47,392 bases of DNA from positions 1 to 47,392 of the forward strand of contig CALXCD010000008.1 of assembly GCA_944386715.1 (NCBI GenBank), given 5' to 3'. Made by a program: the position numbers and the translations under genes. A model generated the notes under the pieces. It was not told where the DNA came from and did no database searches. It saw only the letters and a list, made by a program, of their open reading frames with translations. Below, piece after piece: positions 45,810 through 47,392 of the stretch (the first letter of the stretch is position 1; each line of letters starts with the position of its first letter). This DNA comes from an uncultured Clostridia bacterium (GTDB lineage Bacteria; Bacillota; Clostridia; TANB77; CAG-508).

Positions 45810-46692
45810 TTATCTTGAATCTCTTGTTTCTTTTGAAATATCAATCATTGTTTGCACTCCGTGGAAGATTTTGACTTTTCACATCACCAACTGAACCGAT
45901 ATTTACCATTTTTATAAAATCTGGTTCGAATTTTATTCTTTCAGGTAGTGAATCATACAACATATCTAATGAACTTATTGTTCCTCCAAAATGAAAAGAA
46001 ATCTTTCCAATATTATCAAGTTTAATTGTAAAAGTTGGATAGGCATGTCCATCACTTCGTGATGGGCGTTTTGCGAATTTACATTCAATTTTGTTTTCCG
46101 ATACTTTATTATAATCATATACAGCAGTAAGTAAATAGATCATCATCTGGTGTTTATAATCATATGCTTCACTTGACTCTTCTATATTTGATACAGAATG
46201 TGCTACTCTATTAGCTAAAGTTCCAGTTAAAGCCAAGAGATTTATTGCCATTTTCAATTGCGCAACTTCTAAATTAATTTTATCAACACTACCTTTTGAA
46301 TTATACTTAATTGCTTGTTCATTTACGTCTAGTAATTCTAGATATGTGGATCTATAAAATGCTTTCAAAGGAATTTTTATACGATCTTTAATACTGACTG
46401 ATGGACAAATTGTTTGTTGTAAATTTATAAGTTCTAACGGTGGTTGCAATTCTTTTTGATTGTATATATCTGCAATTCTGTTACAAATATTAGAAAGTCT
46501 ATCTATCCATTTACCATTTTTATCATCAAATGATTGCAAATACCCTTGTAATGCTCCTCTTTCATTTCTACGACGTGGAGCTGTTTCTTCATCTGATACA
46601 TTACCTAATCTAATTTCAAAATATCTATCAATATATTCCATTAATTTTCTATCTACATCTTTCCAATATAAATTTATATGACTATATGACAA
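45810..46692 (-). CDS. hypothetical protein with +1 frameshift at a C-terminal CGG
   Basis: A protein of 277 residues in frame 0 before CGG, mostly helical, starting MSYSHINLYWKDVDRKLMEY; its ADIYNQKELQPPLELINLQQ and HAYPTFTIKLDNIGKISFHF segments recall no family I can name. Near the end, CTT CCA CGG AGT is followed by a TGA six codons on. Skipping C at 45861 gives LPGVQTMIDISKETRDSR and a stop at 45810, total 293 residues. Both ends are possible, since no family tail is known, but the +1 end leaves an ideal 19-base gap to the next gene. It sits among island-like genes (Fic, prophage). Confidence 0.65.
45858..45861 (-). other. CGGA probable +1 recoding site
   Basis: The in-frame CGG (45861-45859) is followed by A. 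Reading GGA from 45860 extends the protein by 16 residues. Without a known family tail this is the weakest of the six sites. Confidence 0.55.
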
Positions 46693-46882
46693 AAAAGTAC
46701 CCCCTAAAAAATATATTTAAATTCTATCACAACCACTATCAGTATTCATACTTAATAAAACAAAAAATCACACGAAAGTTGATTCATTTTTTATTACTGA
46801 TATTTCACAAACTCAACCGACAGTTAGTTTAGTTGTAGTTTCTTTTAAAAAATACTAGTTATTTATCATTAAAAATTCTATA

Positions 46883-47392
46883 TTAATTTTCAGATAATAA
46901 TTTTATCAATCTAGTATTTTTATACAATCTTTCTCTACCTACTTTTTCAGATTCTAAAAGACCTATTTCTTCTAACTGATTTAAATATGAAGATGCAGTA
47001 AGTCTAGTAACATTACATGATTTTTCTATATATGATATTTTTGTATAAACTTCATAAAATAAACTTTCTAATAATTCTTTTGAATATATTTTAGGTAGTT
47101 TATTTCTAAATTCTTCTTTATAATTTTTCATTTCATTTTGAATCTTTTCAATTAATGTTATTGTTTCTTTAGATGTAATTTCAATACCTTTTAAAATATA
47201 TAAAATCCAATCTTCAAAATTGTTATTATCTCTAACTTCATTAAATAATTTATAATATTCTTGTTTTGTCTTATTGATATATTTACTCAAGTATAAAATT
47301 GGGCTATCAATTAGATTATTTAATACAAGATATAGAATATTTAATATTCTTCCAGTTCTTCCATTTCCATCATAAAAAGGATGAATACTTTC
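46883..47392 (-). CDS. Fic-family protein, C-terminal part, cut by the window edge
   Basis: The reading frame runs in from the window edge. Its first visible residues are ESIHPFYDGNGRTGRILN, the complete Fic motif HPFxDGNGRxxR, so the catalytic His is present. After it come helices and a winged-helix-like end (SKELLESLFYEVYTKISYIEKS, NVTRLTASSYLNQLEEIGLLESEKVGRERLYKNTRL). This is the common Fic-plus-wHTH protein that AMPylates a target and may control its own gene. The N-terminal part lies outside. A second Fic protein is at 1122-2066; the two are not close copies. Confidence 0.85.
   Translation of the reverse strand, partial: ESIHPFYDGNGRTGRILNILYLVLNNLIDSPILYLSKYINKTKQEYYKLFNEVRDNNNFEDWILYILKGIEITSKETITLIEKIQNEMKNYKEEFRNKLPKIYSKELLESLFYEVYTKISYIEKSCNVTRLTASSYLNQLEEIGLLESEKVGRERLYKNTRLIKLLSEN

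Overview
This window is AT-rich DNA from a low-GC Firmicute, most likely an anaerobic, spore-forming member of the Clostridia. The evidence is strong AAGGAGG-type ribosome sites, sigma-A-like promoters, a bifurcating-type [FeFe]-hydrogenase operon (HydC-HydB-HydA), the yabP-yabQ-divIC sporulation/division cluster, a YtvI-like protein, and Gram-positive-type ClpB, UvrB, MurD, SecA, RF2, Rho and GuaA. No rRNA, tRNA or CRISPR array was seen.

Layout. 1-1121: tail of a gene, then noncoding DNA carrying an inverted copy of a block found again near 45 kb. 1122-9558: RhuM-Fic protein, small membrane proteins, ferredoxin, YbaK-like deacylase, C39-like protease, a VanRS-type two-component system, an SDR and a NatAB-like ABC exporter. 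9866-16510: ABC-F, ClpB, UvrB. 16550-17190: small mobile-looking elements. 17218-21426: hydrogenase operon. 21564-30260: MurD, CBS protein, YtvI, GuaA, a PHP/antitoxin/zeta-toxin cassette and an OB-fold-like membrane protein. 30529-38901: SecA, RF2, aspartokinase, YabP, YabQ, DivIC, Rho. 39143-44738: a complete-looking filamentous phage (inovirus) prophage between 21-bp direct repeats. 44739-47392: noncoding block, two hypothetical genes and a partial Fic gene.

The most important observation is a recoding pattern. Six recognisable or well-supported chromosomal genes (C39-like protease, uvrB, hydA, murD, prfB and a hypothetical gene at 46 kb) each contain one in-frame CGG codon, and at that codon the reading frame must move +1 to give the full-length protein. 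In every case skipping the C and reading GGA or GGT (Gly) restores the frame; in hydA and prfB this Gly is the conserved family residue. By eye I found no other in-frame CGG in any intact gene here, although the trinucleotide CGG is common out of frame. This suggests that CGG is not a normal arginine codon in this organism and that CGGA/CGGT acts as a +1 frameshift site or four-base glycine codon. The only other in-frame CGG is in a small broken reading frame at 35.9 kb. prfB also has the classical CTT-TGA +1 site, so it needs two frameshifts.

Other structure includes three families of dispersed palindromic repeats, a 143-bp MITE-like element with 28-bp perfect terminal inverted repeats, a 15-bp inverted repeat flanking a small TTG-start gene, and a reconstructed phage attachment site with the 10-6-10 symmetry expected of a dif-like Xer site.
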